From Puccinia triticina (lineage: Eukaryota; Basidiomycota; Pucciniomycetes; Pucciniales; Pucciniaceae), in NCBI RefSeq assembly GCF_026914185.1, contig NC_070567.1, positions 5,110,001-5,174,000 on the forward strand: a stretch of DNA of 64,000 nt, given 5' to 3'. Shown here one piece after another: positions 23,192-34,280 of the stretch (positions are counted from its first letter, which is position 1; each line of letters starts with the position of its first letter). The position numbers and the translations under genes are program-made. The notes under the pieces were generated by a model. That model did not search any database and was not told the origin of the DNA. It saw only the letters and a program-made list of their open reading frames with translations.

Positions 23192-24866
23192 ATGAAGCAA
23201 GACAGCTGTGACGCAATCACCTTGCCTAATCAACGCCCTATGACACTCGCTAGTGCTCATTCTGAAATTGTCCACAATCATAGCTATGTCACAAATACCC
23301 CCAGAAAGGTCAGTCGATAGGCGCATTCAAAGTGGGTTCGATGATTGCACGGCCCGACTTACTGTTGTGTCCCTTGTATTGCTTGATCATTTGTTCTCAC
23401 GAATGGAATAGTTCGCCAATCCCGGCCCCCTTGGCCTTTCAAGTTAGTCAATTTGAGCTTCCTGGCGTCTCCGCAATTCGATGGGCAGGAAATTGAACTC
23501 CATTGATTTCCTTTCTCAGGTTTTGCGGCAACCACCTTTCTGCTGTCATTATTTAACCTCCAGACCAGGGGGATCAAGACTGAAAGTTTGATCGTTTCTA
23601 TGGCATTCGGTTATGGTGAGTTTGGTTCTCAAGTCGGCATTGTGAGCGTATTTCTCACGCACTTCCGTCCAATTGTTACTGCTACGAATAGGCGGTATAA
23701 TTCAGGTGCTCGCAGGGATGTGGGAATTTGCTTGTGGTACGCAAATTCAGAACTGTCGGTATAACAAGAGGGGGTCTGAAAGTATTCCTCCACATTATAG
23801 GGAACACGTTTGGGGCAACTGCCTTCTCGTCTTACGGTATGTTTTTCTTTTCTGTTTTCTGTCTGATGTTTTGAAGTCAGGTCAGCGATTGAGCTATTTG
23901 TGATTCTTCTAATTAGGTGGCTTCTGGATCAGGTAAGCTTCATGCATTGAAGGCATTGATCAAGTCGAGTGGCATGCTAACCAAACAAAATTTCACCAAG
24001 CTTTGGCCTCATTCTATCTCCCAATTCTGGTATCTTGGCCGCTTACGCCACTAAGAAAGATGAACTGGAAAGCGCCCTCGGACTATACCTGTTGGCATGG
24101 GTAAGCGATGATTTCAATTACAAATATCAGTTGTTGTTTAACTGACATTGTGTTTTTCATCTTGTTCTTTGCTTTCGCCATCGAAAGTTTATTTTTACAG
24201 TTGAGTTGGCTGCCTGCTTATGCATGATTGGTCGAAGGTAGCGCGAACTAACTTTCACGTGATCCGCTTCAGTCGGTGATGCTTCTTGGCTCCTTGAGGA
24301 CATCGGTCGCACTTATTGCCTTATTTTTCTTCCTCGACGTGACATTTTTGCTGCTAGCGGTTAGTCAACTGGTTACTGTGTCCCCCCAATACTTCCGGCT
24401 TCTTTTTCTTCCAAGCTGAACTCGCCATGCTCCGCTCAGATTGGTAAGCTTTGTACCGAAGGCCACGCACTTGCCAAAGCTGGTGGAGTCTTTGGTAAGT
24501 CTTTTCCGTCATACCAATTTCTCACGGTTTTCACGCCGCTGACCCCTGGGACAAATTTCTCGCGGATTTTTGCAGGTCTTATCACTGCATTGTAAGTGTT
24601 GCAGGTTTCAGCATCAGTTAAAAAATTCATGGACTAATCCCGCCGAGAGGTCGTCTTATCAGTATCGCGTGGTATGTCGCGGCTGCGGGCCTTTTGGAGG
24701 CAGAAAAAAGTTTCATCAGACTACCAACTATTCCTCTTGGGTAAGCTTATACTCCCTTCGAAACCAACAGACCTGGTTTAAAGAAGTGCTATTTTTTTGA
24801 AAACTTAACTCAATCTCCGCTTTTTTCTCTGTTGGTAGAGAGTCAAGCGACCGCAAAGACGATTGA
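23192..24866 (+). CDS. Acetate transporter family protein (GPR1/FUN34/YaaH, Ato/Ady2)
   Basis: Thirteen small exons, all in phase: 23192-23308, 23412-23442, 23520-23615, 23692-23736, 23801-23836, 23917-23932, 24001-24100, 24188-24237, 24299-24359, 24440-24494, 24576-24591, 24663-24740 and 24839-24866, giving 242 residues. The order matches the family: NPGPLGLSSFAATTFLLS (NPAPLGL signature), SMAFGYGGIIQVLAGMWEF, GNTFGATAFSSYGGFWISF, NSGILAAYATKKDELESAL, LYLLAWFIFTVELAACL, TSVALIALFFFLDVTFLL, and GHALAKAGGVFGLITAFIAW. Six membrane spans are expected. The family moves acetate, with or without ammonium, across the plasma membrane. Two exons are only 16 nt. If the final donor at 24741 is not used, the protein ends at TAA 24742 instead of adding GESSDRKDD. 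Confidence 0.87.
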
Positions 24867-25399
24867 TGTAGCGGAGCCCTCTCAATGTACCTCCGAAATC
24901 ATTAGCATTTGCTAGGCGAACGGTCAAGTGTGACCAAGTGTTAAATCCCGGCCCTTCTGTACTGAATAACTCTACTCATTAGCGAACATCGTTATACTTC
25001 TTCTCAAGTGTCCCAAAGACTTACTGATCTAAGTTCCTCCGACAAGCCATTGGCCAAAATCCGTGAGGTGCTTCGATAAGGGTCATTCAATATTTAGTGC
25101 ACAGACATATACGGTTTCACCCTGGCAGTTACTTTATTTCTCAGTTTTATTTCTTCTTCTTTCTTTTCCCATACCAGTGCATCTTTTATTGTATTCTAGT
25201 CTCTCTCTGGGGCTTGCCGCTATTACTCTTGTCCAATAAATTTATTTGTTAATCGTATTCCGCAGCTCCTTGATTCAAATTGATTACCATCCTCCTGCAT
25301 ATTATATTTTTCAAACTCAAATTTTCCCAAATTCTGATCGTTTTTGCTTGAAATCGAGAGACAAGGTACTCAGTGGCCCCTCAGAAAAACACGTCTATA
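24867..25399. other. Intergenic, transporter 3' flank
   Basis: AT-rich sequence with no supported open frame. Confidence 0.5.
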
Positions 25400-25740
25400 C
25401 CTTAGCCGCCGGTGAGGATTCCCTTCCCAGTCGGTAAGACTGTGCAATCTAGTCGACCGGCTGGGATTCCTCCCGGACGGCAAGGGTTGACCGAGAGGAA
25501 ACCCTCCTGACCAACGAGGTCATGCCGCGTCATCGACCACCAGGAAATCTGCCAGTCGGTGAGGATTGTCAGCCTCGTCGGCCGGATGAGAATCCTCCCG
25601 ATGGACCAGGCCGCACCTGGCGGCCTGGTCGCCCAGTCTAGCCTACCGGGAGGAATCCCTCCGCTCAGTCTCATCGACTGGGGGAATGTCTTCCGCCCAA
25701 CGAGTCTCGTCGATCCTCCGCGAGCCTAACGCAACCCTCT
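25400..25740. repeat. GC-rich palindromic module array, diverged
   Basis: Irregular inverted and direct copies of motifs such as CCAGTCGGTGAGGATT, GGGAGGAATCCC and CGGACGGCAAGG. The GGGAGGAATCCC core is shared with the modules inside the TAGAG family, but no TAGAGAATC terminus or TSD is seen, so this is probably an old or distinct relative. Confidence 0.55.
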
Positions 25741-26382
25741 AAGTGGAAAAGGTAGCCCCACAATCCGACCGGGGCGAGGCCACTCTTAGGAACCCGGATC
25801 AACCCGGACCAGCCATTTTTCAGCTCCCCACCCCGAGCTTTGCGCCACCGTGTGGTATCGGGACGTGTGTTCAGTTCGGGATCCGATCCTCCGGGGCCCT
25901 AGTCACACGAGAGAGGGGTGAGCAGACTCGGAGCTGACGATCATTGATCAGAGCAGCAGCGGATCTAAAAACTATCTCAAATCCATATCCATCTGCCAAT
26001 AACTGCCAGTCATACATAAATATGTAAAACTTCCTCACACACACCGGAATCGGTCGGACATGAATGTATTCACAAATCTACAAATTTCAATTTCTGATCA
26101 TTTAGCTCACAGTCCAAACAATCATTGACGCACCTCAAGCTGTTCAAAACAAGACTGGTTGCTCTGCTCCAAGATGCGCGAGGGCCTCGGCTACCGGATT
26201 CGATGACAACAATCGCAATTGAATCATTGTAGCAAGGGAACTGGCCGGACCCCCACTCCGCTAAAGTACATATATCTGTTAAAGGCACTGGTTGGTTGCC
26301 CACTCATCCACCAAACTACTCACTTGTATCTTTACCAAGCGCTTCCAGTCAGCTTATCCTTAAACAAACCCAATAATTAACA
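25741..26382. other. 5' flank of UMP-CMP kinase gene
   Basis: No supported gene. Presumably contains the promoter of the downstream kinase. Confidence 0.4.
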
Positions 26383-27449
26383 ATGGCGCCAGTCTTCGAC
26401 AAACAAGAAATCCTTGTTGTTTTTGTGTTGGGGGGACCCGGTGCAGGTCAGTTGTTCCGCTTCCTTCGAACTAAAGCTGGCTCAGCGCCAATCGGGACCT
26501 TTGAACTGAGTTAAGTTGTGCGATTTTGTACCTGCCTTTTTTAGGGAAAGGCACTCAATGCACGAGGCTTGTGGCCGAATACGGATTCGCTCACCTTTCC
26601 GCTGGCGATTTGCTACGAGTCGAGCAGCAGCGAGAAGGCTCTGAATACGCACCAGTCATTCAAGAGCACATCAAGGAGGGCAAAATTGTACCTATGGAGA
26701 TCATCCTGAAGCTGATGCAAGAATCTATGGGACGCTCCATCGCGGACGGGCACACGAAATTCCTGATTGATGGCTTCCCCAGGGAGATGGAGCAGGCAAT
26801 CAAGTTCGACGATGAGGTACGTTCTTCGAGCACGGCATCCTAGCTATATGCCATTGTCCGTGTCTAAGAAATTTAATATTGAACCGATCATTAGATTTGC
26901 GAGTCCGCCTTTGTCCTGTTTTTGACGTGCCCAGAGGAAAAACTTCTTCCAAGACTAATCGAAAGAGGCAAAACAAGTGGCCGGGAAGACGATAACGAGG
27001 AAAGCATCAAGAAGCGTTTCCGTGAGCCCATTGACATCCAAGCTTTCGCGCTGGGGAATGTTTACACTGACTTTTTTTTTCTCATCTAGGCACGTTTGTG
27101 CAGACATCAATGCCGGTAATTGATTATTATTCATCGAAAGGAAAAGTCGCTCAGGTGTGTAGTGCTGATCACAAATTATGTCTCTCCTCGAGTTAACATC
27201 GATTTTCTCCACCAAACAAACTAGGTTGACTCGTCGGGAACGGTGGACCAAATCTACAAGGATATTCAGGCTGCCTTGGACGTAAGACTTGCGAGCCGTG
27301 CTTCCTTGACTGAACCTTCTGAACCTCCTAAGGCTACATCAACAACTACTTCACTGGCTCCTTCTACCGTTGAGGAAGAAATGACCGTCCCTGTGTCCAA
27401 AAATATTAAACCTGCTGTTGCGGGTGAAACACCCAAGCCAAGAAACTAG
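26383..27449 (+). CDS. URA6: UMP-CMP kinase (adenylate kinase family)
   Basis: Five exons: 26383-26446, 26545-26816, 26895-27021, 27090-27154 and 27225-27449, all in phase, giving 250 residues. The Walker A loop GGPGAGKGTQC is formed across intron 1. The NMP-binding part has HLSAGDLLR; the core has FLIDGFPREMEQA and AFVLFLTCPEEKLLPRL; the short lid is RGKTSGREDDN followed by ESIKKRF, then PVIDYYSSKGKVAQVDSSG. The short lid is typical of UMP/CMP kinases. The enzyme uses ATP to phosphorylate UMP and CMP (and dCMP or AMP in yeast) in pyrimidine nucleotide synthesis. The C-terminus has about 50 extra residues, Thr/Ser/Pro-rich, beyond the usual fold. Adenylate kinase is the alternative, but the lid is too short for the long form. 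Confidence 0.9.
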
Positions 27450-27701
27450 TTTGAATCAATCATGTATGTAAATATACGGACCTACTTTGCACAGCAGCAA
27501 AAAACTCTTCGCGCACAGAATCAACTGTGCCCCGACGTCAAGCCCACTGTGCGCACAAGCCAAAAAATACTTCCCGCACAGCAACTTCCCCCAAAAGAAG
27601 GAGGGAGTTTTTCTGGATATTTTTTGATGGATCAAAAGAGGGGGTCTTACGTGCCCCCTCCAAAAAATTTTGGATTTTTTGGAGGTGTCCTCCATCATGT
27701 A

Positions 27702-28665
27702 TTGTGTTTACCAATAATCTTGGACCCGGCGCTCTTTTTTTATGGATTTATGCAAGAGGATTTAAAAATTTGAAATTGTGTTTCTGCCTTGGATGTCTCA
27801 CGGCCTCCATGTTCCCTGTCAGGTTGGAAAGCGGCCGGGTTCTTGGTTGGCCCCTCCATTGGAGCAGAGGGTGTAGAGTTTTGAACTTGAGAGACCAAAA
27901 TGGGGTCTGAGAGGTGAAGCAAGAATATGGACAGTGAGATGGGGATTTCTCACTGGACCGGCTCAAAGGGCGTAAAAAGAAGGAGATGAACCGATGATTT
28001 TGATTCACATGTATCTAGCACCATATCAGTAGTCTATGTACATGTGGTCAAAATGTGGGTGAGAATAATAATGAATAAAAAGGAATATTGAATAAGAAAC
28101 TTCTCAAACTCATTGTGACATGTCAAAAGGTACATTATTATCCCCATCAGAGAAGCGCGCAATCTAGAGGATAAGCAGTAACCTGGAAAGCTAATACATA
28201 CTCTATTCTAATCAGGGATCAATGTCTACAAGATAGTAAGAGAGAAGCATGACCAAGGATAAAAGACAGACCACATAGAGAGGGGGCAACATAAGTGTTG
28301 GATAACTTTGATCTGAAAACAAGCCCATAGAGGAGGATAAAAGAGGATGGAATGGTGTGAGGAAAAAGTGTAGGGATTTTGGCGATGAGGAGAAACAAGA
28401 CTGAAATTCAACAGAGGGCAATAAGTTGGAAAGTAGAGGGACGGGTCCCAGGGTCCACAAACTGCCCTGGCTCTGAATATGAGCTCGCATTTTCACTGGC
28501 TCTACTCCAACATCATCTACTGGAGAATGGTGGCTCCAAGGGTAATTTCCGGCGTCAGCCTTGTCTGACAGATGTCAGGATAAAACCCCGGAGAAAAAAA
28601 AACTGTATGTCTTATGTCAATACCAAGTCGAGGCAAAAGAGGTGCAAGCTTTTTGGTAAAGACAA
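27702..28665. mobile_element. TA-flanked insertion with short TIRs (Tc1/mariner-like, non-autonomous)
   Basis: The 964-bp segment starts TTGTGTTTACCAATAATCTT and ends as the reverse complement of TTGTCTTTACCAAAAAGCTT. It is bounded by TA at 27700-27701 and 28666-28667. It interrupts the left arm of the surrounding foldback element, and the right arm at 30655-30680 shows the uninterrupted state with a single TA, which independently proves the insertion. The short frame at 28379-28717 does not look like a transposase. Confidence 0.8.
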
Positions 28666-28879
28666 TAAATTGTTTTATAATATTAATCCAAGAAATAAGC
28701 TCCCCCTGCCCCAATAACCCACCCTGGGGAATTCTGACCTGCCAAAACTTAAGCGGTCGGGTATGCAGCCCCTCAAAAAGAAAGTTTGAGGGGCAGCAGC
28801 TCTGGCTAACTCCCAGCCGCCGTGTTGTGCCAATGGCCGGCACAGGCCATTGAGCGGATTTACACACTCCCTGATGACC

Positions 28880-29594
28880 GGCCAGCACAGATTACCGGTC
28901 ATTGAGGGGATGATGTACTCCTCTCAATGGCCACTCGGTCATTGAGGGGATGATGTACTCCTCTCAATGGCCACTCTGTTGTGGTCATCAAGAGGAGTAC
29001 AAACTTCCCTCAATGACCGGGTCCATTCCGGTCACAAGGGGATTGTTCACTACTCTCAACAACCAGAGAAACTGGGTCATCAAGGGGAGTACGTATTTAC
29101 ATACTCCTCTTGAGAATAACTGGAACATTCCAGTCATTGAGAGGAATACATCCTTCCCTCAATGACAGAGTCCGTTCTGGTCATTGAGGGGAGTGTTCAC
29201 TCCTCTTAACAACTGGAGCAATTGGGTCACCAAGGGGGGTACGTACTCCTCTCAAGAATGACTGGAACGCTCCGTTCATTGAGGGGTGCATTTTACTCCT
29301 CTTGATGATTGGAGTAATTGGGTTACTGAGGGGAGGATGTACTCCTCTTGAGAATTTTCTGCTCATCAAGAGGAGTGAACACTCCCCTCAATTCAATGAC
29401 CGGAAGGGACTCGGTCATCAAGGGAAGGATGTACTCCTCTCAATGACCGGAATGTTCCGGTCATTCTCTAGAGGAGTATGTAAATACGTACTCCCCTTGA
29501 TGGCCCAGCTGCTCCGGTTGTCGAGAGGAGTGAACACTCCCCTTGTGACCGGAATGGACCCAATCATTGAGGGAAGTTTGTACTCCTCTTGATG
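28880..29594. repeat. Array of hairpin modules (CATTGAGGGG...CCCCTCAATG)
   Basis: Repeated units of about 45-65 bp in which GGTCATTGAGGGGAGT and ACTCCTCTCAATGACCGG alternate, so each junction can fold into a hairpin. The array continues on the far side of copy B at 30400-30490. Similar modules occur inside the unrelated insertion at 52029-52871. Confidence 0.8.
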
Positions 29595-29602
29595 ACCGGA
29601 AC

Positions 29603-30391
29603 TAGAGAATCTGCCGTTGGACCCGCGGCAGGTACCCGGCACCCGTCGGCAGGTACCTCCGGCACCCGCCCCGCACCCGCGCGCGGGTGCCGGGTGCGGG
29701 TACGGGTGCCTGTTTTTTGGGTAAAACGGGTGCGGCACCCGGGTACCTGCCCAGGTACCGCCCCAGCTCCCCCGGATGAGGCGGAGTTTGGGTCGTCCAG
29801 ACGAAGAGGCTACAGCATAGCCTCGTCGTCCGGGAGGAATCCCTTCCGGGAGACGAGGCTGTTGTAGCGTCGTCGTCCGGGAGGGATCCCTTCAGTGAGA
29901 CGAGGCTGTTGTAGCCTCGTCGTCCGGATCCCTCGCGGAGGACGAGGCTACAACAGCCTCGTCTCCCGGAAGGGATCCCTTGCGGACGAGGAGGCTGTAT
30001 CTCGTCGTCCGCAAGTGAACCCTTGCGGACGACAAGATACAGCCTCGTCGTCCGCAAGAAATCACTTGCGAGCGACGAGGCTGTTGTAGCCTCGTCGTCC
30101 GCGGATCCCTTGCGAGCGACGAGGCTGTTGTAGCCTCGTCGTCCGCGGATCCCTTGCGAGCGACGAGGCTGTTGTAGCCTCGTCGTCCGCGGATCCCTTG
30201 CGGACGACAAGACTACAACAGCCTCGTCTCCCGGAAGGGATCCTTTCCGGCGGCACCCGCCGGTACACCGCCGGTACACCCGCGGCACCCGCCGGCAGGT
30301 GCCGGGTACGGGTGCGGGTGCCTGTTTTTCAGGTAAAACGGGTGCGGCACCCGGGTGCCGCTGGCACCCGGGTCCAACGGCAGATTCTCTA
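29603..30391. mobile_element. TAGAG-ended hAT-like non-autonomous element, copy B
   Basis: A 789-bp element with the same TAGAGAATCTGCCG ends as copy A and a perfect 8-bp TSD ACCGGAAC at 29595-29602 and 30392-30399. The internal GACGAGGCTGTTGTAGCC modules and subterminal CACCCG clusters match the other copies, with fewer modules. It sits inside the hairpin array of the larger foldback element, so it is the younger insertion. Confidence 0.9.
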
Positions 30392-31053
30392 ACCGGAACA
30401 GAGTGGCCATCAAGAGGAGTACATCATCCCCTCAATGACCGGTAATCTGTGCTGGCTGGTCATCAGGGAGTGTGTAAATCCGCTCAATGGCCTGTGCCGG
30501 CCATTGGCAGGGCACGGCGGCTGGGAGTTAGCCGGAGCTGCTGGCCTTCAATATTTCTTTTTGAGGGGCTGCATACCCGACCGCTTAAGTTTTGGCAGGT
30601 CAAAATTCCCCGGGGTGGGTTATTGGGGCAGGGGGAGCTTATTTCTTGGATTAATATTATAAAAAAAATTACATGATGGAGGACACCTCCACAGAATCCA
30701 AAATTTTTTGGAGGGGGCATGTCAGACCCCCTCTTTTAATCCAGAAAAACTCCCTCCTTCTTTTGGGGGAAGTTGCTGCGCGCAAAGTATTTTTTGGCTT
30801 GCACTTACAGCGGGCTCAACGTTGGGGGACAGTCAATTCTGTGCACAAAGAGTTTTTTGCTGCTGCGCAAAGTAGGTCCGGTAAAAATACACTTCTGCAC
30901 TTTGCATCTCACTTTGACAACCTCTGGAGGGAACCAATTTTCTCAGCTTGTCATCAGAAATAAATGTGGTCATTGTGGATCTACTCACATTGCATGAACA
31001 GTTCACTAGTGTAAAATAATATATATCTACTAAGACTATGCATATATTGCTTG

Positions 31054-31608
31054 TTAACTTAACTAAGTCCCTCTATTGAAGGAGGGACGCCGCCCCGCAG
31101 CACTAAGTGGACCCTGTGGCCTGAGAGAATTAGCAACTTGGCATTTTTCAAGCCTGTGTAGCTTCATCAAATCACATTATGTGATTGAGTTGTAGGTGAA
31201 CAAAAGATGCACAACATCAAGGAGAATCTTTCCACCTATTGGCCTATTTTTAGGGACATGTAATGACAGTCAAATGTCTTTTTTTGCAACTTCATTAGTT
31301 GGCTATATCCCGTATCACACATGTTGCACTGTACAGAATCTGAAATCCATGATGTTACAACTCTGATTGCAGCTCAACAAGAGGTGTTGAGGATGGAAAA
31401 AAATAGTAGAAAGATAACAATAGCTTGGGCCATCCCAGAAATGTAAACAATATCAAAAATGGTGCAGAGGCTCATGAGGGAGATTGATTCTAAAAAAGTC
31501 CCCACCAAAAGTCATAATTCTCTCAGGCCGTGGGGTCCACATAACACATAAGTGCCTCCTGCGGAGGTCGCTTTGCTCCCCCAAGGAGGAGGGAATTAGT
31601 TAAGTTAG
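31054..31608. mobile_element. Small element with TTAACTTAACTAA ends and 8-bp TSD
   Basis: A 555-bp element. The left end TTAACTTAACTAAG and right end (reverse complement CTAACTTAACTAAT) match. TSD ATTGCTTG at 31046-31053 and 31609-31616 is perfect. The GGAGGGA/TCCCTCC inner ends and GTGGACCC...GGGTCCAC also pair. No coding capacity. Confidence 0.8.
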
Positions 31609-31616
31609 ATTGCTTG

Positions 31617-32174
31617 CTGCTTCTGGAGTATTGATGATTTATATGTAGTTACACCACCAGAGTAACAACAAGCTGGTTAAACAAAATGATGATATGGGAT
31701 AAACTGGAAGTAGAAATCACAGCCACTCAGCCAAGAGCTGGGTCTAGATTCAAGCCAATGGCGGCTTCCGATGCACCATTATTTGCTGCTACAGACAAGA
31801 TCTTATGCCCTAGGCTGGGATGCCGGTGAATAGAAGGCAAAAAGAGTCAAGTTATTTCGAACAACAGAGAGCTAAAAAGGAAAAAGAAGAGAAAAAAAAG
31901 AGGAAACAAGACTAGAAAGGAGAAAAAGAAAACATTACAGTGCTTACCTGGGATGCCGGTGAATAGAAGGCAAAAAGAGTGAAGAAAAGAAAGTTCACCG
32001 GCACCACAGGGAGGAGTCTTTTAGAGAAACAGAGAAATAGGATACAAGCATGAACTAAATAAATATGCTAATAGAGAAATAGAAACATAATCCATAACAC
32101 AAGAGACACCAAAAGTTTTCAGCAAACATCAAGCTTTGGTTGGTAAGTTCGGGGTGCGTCAGGCGCAGATGAAT
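31617..32174. other. Intergenic with a 35-bp direct repeat
   Basis: A sequence beginning GGGATGCCGGTGAATAGAAG occurs twice, near 31820 and 31953, followed in each case by AGGCAAAAAGAGT. No gene is supported. Confidence 0.5.
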
Positions 32175-32183
32175 ATTCAAAAC

Positions 32184-32892
32184 CTAACTTAACACAAGTC
32201 CCCCCTGGTGGGAGGCTCGCTGTGGCTGGCCGCAAAGCGGCCCCTCCCGCAGGGAGGGACTTGCACGTAATGTTGAAATTTTGGCTGGGAAAGAAATCAC
32301 AATTGGCTGGAGGGAAAATATTAAGCCTCAGCCAGCCTCCCCCTCAGGTCCTATGGACCTGCCCCAGAGCCAAAAGATACTTCTGGACCTCAGCTTTCAT
32401 TTGGCACCGGTCTCATCTCCTCAATACAAACCATTTGCACTGTACTAATGGTTTAAAAATAAAAAAACATGAAGAAATGTAAACTAAGGATGCGCAACCA
32501 TCATGCCTGGTGGATCCTGGATCCGCAAACCCGCAGATCCTACACATGTAGTGTTGCATTTTGTTGCAGAAAGGAAATTCAATTGTGCATATTATCAGAA
32601 AATCCGAAAATGGATCTTCAGAGCAATGTAATATCCTTCAGGGTTCCTTTGACCTTCAAAACGGATTCCTTCAATCAGTTTTGGGTCTTTTTGCTCAAAT
32701 TGCTGGGTGAGGGTGCGCATCAGCACTGTCAATGAAACTGTCTATTCAGTTTTTTTTGTACATGTTTTGCTGATTTTTAAATAATTATTTAGTGATTTGG
32801 GGGCTTCAGACATTAGGCGTAAGCCTCTCCTGCGGAGAGCCCTCCGGGCGGGGTCCCCCGGACCCTCCGTTCGAGAGGCTTAGTTAAGCTAG
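32184..32892. mobile_element. Small element with CTAACTTAAC-like ends and 9-bp TSD
   Basis: A 709-bp element. The left end CTAACTTAACAC matches the reverse complement of the right end CTAGCTTAACTAAG. TSD ATTCAAAAC at 32175-32183 and 32893-32901 is a 9-of-9 match. Subterminal GC-rich blocks (CCTCCCGCAGGGAGGG, CTCTCCTGCGGAGAGC) resemble those of the element at 31054. The small open frames inside are not supported. It ends about 120 bp before the start of the next gene. Confidence 0.78.
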
Positions 32893-33014
32893 ATTCAAAA
32901 CGAGGAACGGAGTGGAACCGAGCCGGAGCATCACTCGATGCAAGTACAGACAGGCCGAATACTACAGCTCCACGCTACATACAGACTCGTCAGTTAAAGC
33001 CTCCTTCTTCCGAA

Positions 33015-34280
33015 ATGCCTTATTCGCTATGTGTTCTGGGTAAGTTCCTTTCAATGGAGAGATCATGTCGTCCGATATGGAGGTCCTGTTTATGGATAGG
33101 GAAAATGCTTAAAAAAATACCGATCTAGGTTGTGGAACCATGGGCGTTGCCATCTTATCGGGAGTAATTGAATCGCTCAAAAAACCGCAGGACGTACAAC
33201 CATCGTCGTCAGGCCCGCAAACCCCATCGGCTGAACCTGACGCTGATGTAGATGTGCTCCCGGAGGACTCCATCCCGAACCGTTTTATTACGTGCGTTTC
33301 GCGACCTGAATCAGCCCGGAAGTTGATAAAACGTTGGCTAGAGCTAGGTAGAGAAGATATTGAAGTCCGAGTCTCCGAAAATGTTCGCGGAGTGGCCGAA
33401 TCCGATGTGATAATTCTCGGGTAGGTGCTTCGCTCATAAAACGCTTTTAAATATCTTATTTTGCTTTCGGAACGCATCACTAAACCACCACATTTGCTGG
33501 CAAGGAAGCTGCAAACCCCAGATGGCCGGGGACGTTTTGGGTGCACCCGGCATGCAGGAAGCATTGTCTAACAAACTGCTGATTTCCATCCTGGCCGGTA
33601 CGACCACAAGTCAGCTTCGATCACTTGTACCGTCCAGTACTCGCGTCGTCAGAGCAATGCCAAACACTCCGTGTCAAGTAAGTCCTGGCCTTCCACAGTT
33701 TCGCAAGTTGGATTCAATCAGTCCTGATTTGGGACTTCAGATCCGAGAAGGAATGACGATCTTGTCAGCTCTATCCCCGGATTGTCCATTTACTTCTCAA
33801 ACTCGGGCAATCCTTCTCGCATTGTTTACGCCCATCAGTCGCTGTCGATTTTTGGACGAGAAACACTTTGATGCCTGCACAGCTGTTTCTGCCTCCGGAC
33901 CGGCTTTCTCATTGGTAATACTTGAAGCAATCGCCGATGGAGGAGTCATGATGGGTCTCCCCAGGGCTGAGGCATTGGAATTAGCTGCCCAAGGTACCGT
34001 TCCGTTTAACTCAGCTTTGAGGGTATCAGATTTAGTTGACTTGATCCATCGGGCGCCATCGTCGAAAGCCATGCAAGGCGCGGCACGAATGTCGCTACAA
34101 ACAGGCTTACATCCGGCTGCCCTGAAGGACAGCGTGACAACCCCTGCTGGTTGTACCATTGCGGGCCTGTTGGCAATGGAGGATGGACGCATTCGTAGCA
34201 CAATAGCTAGGGCAATCCAAACTGCCACATTACACGCCGCTGGCTTAGGAGGTGCCCCTAAACCACCTCTCAAGGACTGA
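33015..34280 (+). CDS. PRO3: Pyrroline-5-carboxylate reductase
   Basis: Five exons: 33015-33039, 33129-33420, 33509-33677, 33741-33993 and 34069-34280, in phase, giving 316 residues. The N-terminal Rossmann motif VLGCGTMGVAIL is split by intron 1. Then come SDVIILGCKPQM, ISILAGTTTSQL, RAMPNTPCQ, ACTAVSASGPAF, EAIADGGVMMGLPRAEAL and the C-terminal signature LKDSVTTPAGCTIAGL, all in family order. The enzyme reduces pyrroline-5-carboxylate to proline with NAD(P)H, the last step of proline synthesis, and works as an oligomer. Introns 3 (63 nt) and 4 (75 nt) are multiples of three with no stop codon, so the open frame runs through them; alignment to the family shows they must be removed (NTPCQ to IREGMTIL, and LAAQ to AMQGAARM). 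Confidence 0.92.

Larger units (their letters stand above)
27477..30880. mobile_element. Mutator-like foldback element, nested with two other insertions
   Basis: The ends CGGACCTACTTTGCACAGC and the reverse complement of GCTGCGCAAAGTAGGTCCG begin long inverted arms. The left arm (27477-27701, continuing 28668 to about 28975) pairs with 30400-30880. A 9-bp near-duplication GTAAATATA/GTAAAAATA (8 of 9) flanks it at 27468-27476 and 30881-30889. Long terminal inverted repeats and a 9-bp TSD are typical of Mutator-like elements; no transposase is present. The left arm is split by a TA-flanked insertion (27702-28665) and the centre by the TAGAG copy B (29603-30391). Without these the element would be about 1.6 kb. 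Confidence 0.78.

Noticed and set aside
28379..28717. Possible transposase in the TA-flanked insertion
   Set aside because: Lacks DDE/D or helix-turn-helix features and crosses the element end.
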